From JANOZM01 sp031429355 (lineage in GTDB: Bacteria; Pseudomonadota; Gammaproteobacteria; Burkholderiales; Burkholderiaceae_E), in the NCBI GenBank assembly GCA_031429355.1, contig JANOZM010000014.1, forward strand, positions 62,001-126,000: DNA of 64,000 nucleotides, given 5' to 3'. The notes beneath the pieces are model-generated. The model was not told where the DNA came from, made no database searches, and was given only the letters and a program-made list of their open reading frames with translations. Positions 61,400 through 64,000 of this stretch are shown here, piece by piece (positions within the stretch are counted from its first letter, which is position 1; every line of letters starts with the position of its first letter). The translations under genes were made by a program, and so were the position numbers.

Positions 61400-63120
61400 C
61401 AATTAACATCGTACGACGTCAAACAGATATTTTAATTTTGGGTTCTGGTGGTGCTGGCTTATTTGCGGCGTTGCACGCACATCAAAAAGCTTCTGATTTA
61501 AAAATTACTGTTGCGGTTAAAGGCTTACTAGGTAAAAGTGGTTGCACCCGCATGGTCCAGGGCGGATATAACGTCGCGTTAGCTCAGGGCGATTCAATCG
61601 AACGCCATTTTATGGACACGATTGAGGGCGGCAAGTGGTTACCACAACAAGATTTAGCGTGGACCCTTGTAACAAAAGCGGTCGAGCGAATTCACGAACT
61701 CGAAAACGAATTGGGTTGCTTTTTTGATCGCAACCCAGATGGTTCAGTTCATCAGAAAGCATTTGCTGGTCAAACCTTTGATCGCACAGTGCACAAGGGT
61801 GATCAAACCGGCATCGAAATTATTAATCGCTTGGCCGAGCAAGTTTGGGCGCGCAAAATCGAGCGGCTCGAAGAACATCGTGCCGTCGCTTTAATCAAAA
61901 ACAAGGCCGGTGATGCGTTGGCTGGTGTTTTGATGATCGACATGCACACCGGTGGTTTTGTATTTGTCCAAGCTAGGGCCGTATTGCTCGCAACAGGCGG
62001 CGGGCCAACCATGTACAAGTACCACACGCCTAGCGGTGACAAAAGCTGTGACGGCCTGTCGATGGCGTTGGATGCCGGACTAACGCTGCGTGATATGGAG
62101 ATGGTGCAATTTCATCCGACTGGCCTGCTTGCAGGTGCGGGAACCCGCATGACCGGAACCGTACTAGAAGAAGGATTACGCGGTGCTGGTGGCTATCTTT
62201 TAAATGGCGCGGGTGAACGCTTCATGTTTAATTACGACCCAAGTGGCGAACGCGCTACTCGCGATATTGTTTCGCGAAGTATTTACTCCGAGATGCGCGC
62301 TGGGCGGATTACCCCTAACGGTGGTGCGTACATCGAGATGAAGCATCTAGGTGTCGATTTAGTTAAACGCAATTTTAAAGGCATGGTCGATCGTTGTGCC
62401 GATTGCGGCTTTGATTTAGCGGCCGGGCGCGTTGAGGTGGTGCCCACAGCGCATTACATGATGGGCGGCGTCGAGTTTTCGGGCGACACCTCTACAGCAT
62501 TGCCTGGCCTGTTCGCGGCGGGCGAAGATACAGGCGGCGTACATGGTGCAAATCGGCTGGGCGGTAATGGCGTAGCAAACTCGACTGTTTATGGCGGAAT
62601 TTCTGGCGATGCAATGGCCGCCTACGTGGTGCGTGAAGGCGCGTGGCGCGAGCCCGATAGCGAACAAATGCAATCAGCAGCAGCAGACTGTGAACGGCCT
62701 TTTCATTTAGCCGCTGGTGATACCAATGCGCTGCGCGAAGCTTTGTATAACTGCATGTGGGACGACGTTGGTATTTCGCGTAACGCCCAGGGCTTGGCGC
62801 GAGCCAGCAGCCTTTTAGATGGGCTGCAAGATCAATTGCAACGTACCGGTGTAGGCGGCGCAGGTTCGCGCGCTTTTCATTTAAGCTGGCACGACTGGTT
62901 AAATTTAAATAGTTTAGTCAAGGTTAGCCGAACTATTGTGCTGGCCGCACAAGCGCGCGAGAATTCACGCGGAGCGCATTTTCGCGAAGACTATCCGGAT
63001 GCGGGTGATTTGTTTCGGTCTACTTATACTAAGGTGCAACAGACTAATGGCTCGCTAGACTTAACGACTGCGCCGGTGCAATTTACTCGGGTTAAACCTG
63101 GAGAGAGCTTGATTGCTTAG
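61396..63120 (+). CDS. Fumarate reductase/succinate dehydrogenase-type flavoprotein
   Basis: Flavoprotein of the SdhA/FrdA/L-aspartate oxidase family, 574 residues. FAD-binding LILGSGGAGLFAAL (about residues 13-26), then GKSGCTRMVQGGYNVALA, FDRTVHKGDQTG, VQFHPTG, and the catalytic Arg in GERATRDIVSR. AHYMMGGVEF and GVHGANRLGGNG complete the active site. In SdhA/FrdA the residue before the Thr of THT/HTV-xx-QGG is the FAD-linking His; here it is Cys, so covalent flavin is unlikely. It closes the operon, separated from its iron-sulfur and anchor genes by tctC and fumarase. Confidence 0.9.
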   Translation: MTINIVRRQTDILILGSGGAGLFAALHAHQKASDLKITVAVKGLLGKSGCTRMVQGGYNVALAQGDSIERHFMDTIEGGKWLPQQDLAWTLVTKAVERIHELENELGCFFDRNPDGSVHQKAFAGQTFDRTVHKGDQTGIEIINRLAEQVWARKIERLEEHRAVALIKNKAGDALAGVLMIDMHTGGFVFVQARAVLLATGGGPTMYKYHTPSGDKSCDGLSMALDAGLTLRDMEMVQFHPTGLLAGAGTRMTGTVLEEGLRGAGGYLLNGAGERFMFNYDPSGERATRDIVSRSIYSEMRAGRITPNGGAYIEMKHLGVDLVKRNFKGMVDRCADCGFDLAAGRVEVVPTAHYMMGGVEFSGDTSTALPGLFAAGEDTGGVHGANRLGGNGVANSTVYGGISGDAMAAYVVREGAWREPDSEQMQSAAADCERPFHLAAGDTNALREALYNCMWDDVGISRNAQGLARASSLLDGLQDQLQRTGVGGAGSRAFHLSWHDWLNLNSLVKVSRTIVLAAQARENSRGAHFREDYPDAGDLFRSTYTKVQQTNGSLDLTTAPVQFTRVKPGESLIA

Positions 63121-63180
63121 GCAGCGTAAAACAACGACAAGTAGTTAAGCTACTAACGAATTTCGAAATAATTAAGCGCT

Positions 63181-63513
63181 TTAGGCCGCAATGACTTCTT
63201 GCCCAACCAAATTGCACTCGCCGTTGGAGTGGCGATAAATTAAACGCATCCGATATTGGCTTTTATAAATATAGCCATACACCTCTAAAACTTTTAACTT
63301 CCGTTTTTTATTTGCCGGATCGCTTATAGAAGCAAGCTCTTTAACGGGCATAGTGGGTAAAATATCGATCGTGTAACTGCCGGGGTCTTGGTGAAAGGCT
63401 AATAATTTTTTTGCTTGAATTACGGCTTCTGCCGAACATTGCGGCGCAGCAACAGTTGTTCCAGCGAAAGTAAATGACATCACCAGCAATACCGTGTGAA
63501 GAATGTGTTTCAT
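63181..63513 (-). CDS. Small exported hypothetical protein
   Basis: A 110-residue protein with a clear signal peptide (HTVLLVMSFTFAGTTVAAPQ) and a small mature domain of about 87 residues with two Cys. No family recognised. It is convergent with the flavoprotein gene, 60 bp apart, with no evident terminator in between. Confidence 0.65.
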   Translation of the reverse strand: MKHILHTVLLVMSFTFAGTTVAAPQCSAEAVIQAKKLLAFHQDPGSYTIDILPTMPVKELASISDPANKKRKLKVLEVYGYIYKSQYRMRLIYRHSNGECNLVGQEVIAA

Positions 63514-63594
63514 GCTTTGCTTTTCTTAAAGTTTAAAAACTGAATTTGTTATCTAATCCAAGACGACAAGAGCAGTCTATGCGTACAATTCAGA

Positions 63595-63987
63595 ATGTCA
63601 AAATACAAAACATTTATCGCCTTTTCTATTAGTTGCTTGCTCCTGACAGTTGTAATTTCCAAAAACCGCGAGCTCTTCTTTTTTGCAAAAATTACAAGAA
63701 CAATTGAATGGACTGTGCCTTTTGGCGATCCCCTTATCGCCATTAGCTTATTGGTAGCGCTCAGTTTTATACCTGTACTGTGGCTGCCCGATAATTACGT
63801 TGCCGTCTTTAAGGCTTGGGTTGCTACCCTTTTGGTTGCACCCTTGCTTGCAACTTTAGTACTTTTTAGTGATAGCGGTTGGGGCAATATTTTGTTTCAG
63901 TATGTTTGGTCAATGGTTCTGGGCTGCTTGGCTGGCGCGGTAATCACGTTAGTGGTGGGGTTGTTGATTAGTAAATGGTTGCGTTGA
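63595..63987 (+). CDS. Small hypothetical membrane protein
   Basis: A 130-residue protein with four hydrophobic helices (about residues 5-24, 44-66, 73-92 and 101-126). ATG start, no recognised family. It is divergent from the exported protein gene. The window ends 13 bp after its stop. Confidence 0.6.
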   Translation: MSKYKTFIAFSISCLLLTVVISKNRELFFFAKITRTIEWTVPFGDPLIAISLLVALSFIPVLWLPDNYVAVFKAWVATLLVAPLLATLVLFSDSGWGNILFQYVWSMVLGCLAGAVITLVVGLLISKWLR

Positions 63988-64000
63988 TGCAACCTCACCG

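Noticed and set aside
1..64000. tRNA, rRNA or CRISPR arrays
   Set aside because: I saw no cloverleaf-like gene, rRNA segment or spaced direct-repeat array by reading; a tRNA scan could still find a missed one.

Overview
The window looks like a betaproteobacterial (Burkholderiales-type) chromosome of moderate GC. The evidence is gene order: accB-accC-prmA-zinc ribbon protein-PfkB kinase, ampD-pilR-pilS-ccsA divergent from ffh, mpl-RNB nuclease-tonB-mtgA, and slt-proS divergent from rppH. A Bug-family TctC protein, a Lys/Ala-rich H1-like protein and a double-length UvrA point the same way. I see no rRNA, tRNA or CRISPR array and no transposase or integrase gene.

0-6 kb: the tail of an unidentified gene, a LytS/LytTR two-component operon ending in a secreted adhesin-like protein, a thioredoxin-like protein, an M48 protease and moaC. 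6-14.8 kb: mgtE, a cell-envelope operon (mpl, RNB nuclease, TonB-like protein, mtgA) and a second TlpA-like protein. 15-21 kb: the biotin/acetyl-CoA carboxylase operon with prmA, a zinc-ribbon membrane protein, a sugar kinase, YggT and the H1-like protein with a clear terminator. 21.5-26 kb: class Ia ribonucleotide reductase (nrdA, nrdB) with a pair of NrdR-box-like sites exactly 31 bp apart. 26-38.4 kb: ampD, PilR/PilS-type regulators, a CcsA/YpjD-like protein, ffh and a 1984-residue UvrA made of two complete UvrA units.

39-48.3 kb is the accessory part. It holds a patatin-like lipoprotein, a multicopper oxidase and a copper ATPase, then small membrane and acetyltransferase genes, and a LysR regulator divergent from a small membrane protein. 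Scattered through it are five copies of a structured repeat. Every copy is 122 bp by the same boundaries, with a conserved 15-16 nt apical loop, a conserved GTCTTCG end, and long complementary arms whose sequence differs between most copies. Four of the five lie 8-17 nt after a stop codon (arms beginning 17-25 nt after it), all in the same orientation relative to the gene. The two near-identical copies bracket the copper genes as direct repeats. I consider this the most likely undescribed system in the window.

48.3-64 kb: a sugar-type ABC importer without its ATPase, slt/proS/rppH, a VapBC-like toxin-antitoxin pair behind three 18-bp repeats, and a tightly packed catabolic operon. That operon runs iron-dependent alcohol dehydrogenase, fumarate reductase/succinate dehydrogenase B, C and D subunits, TctC, two-subunit class I fumarase, and a flavoprotein whose usual FAD-linking histidine position is a cysteine. 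Two small hypothetical genes end the window.
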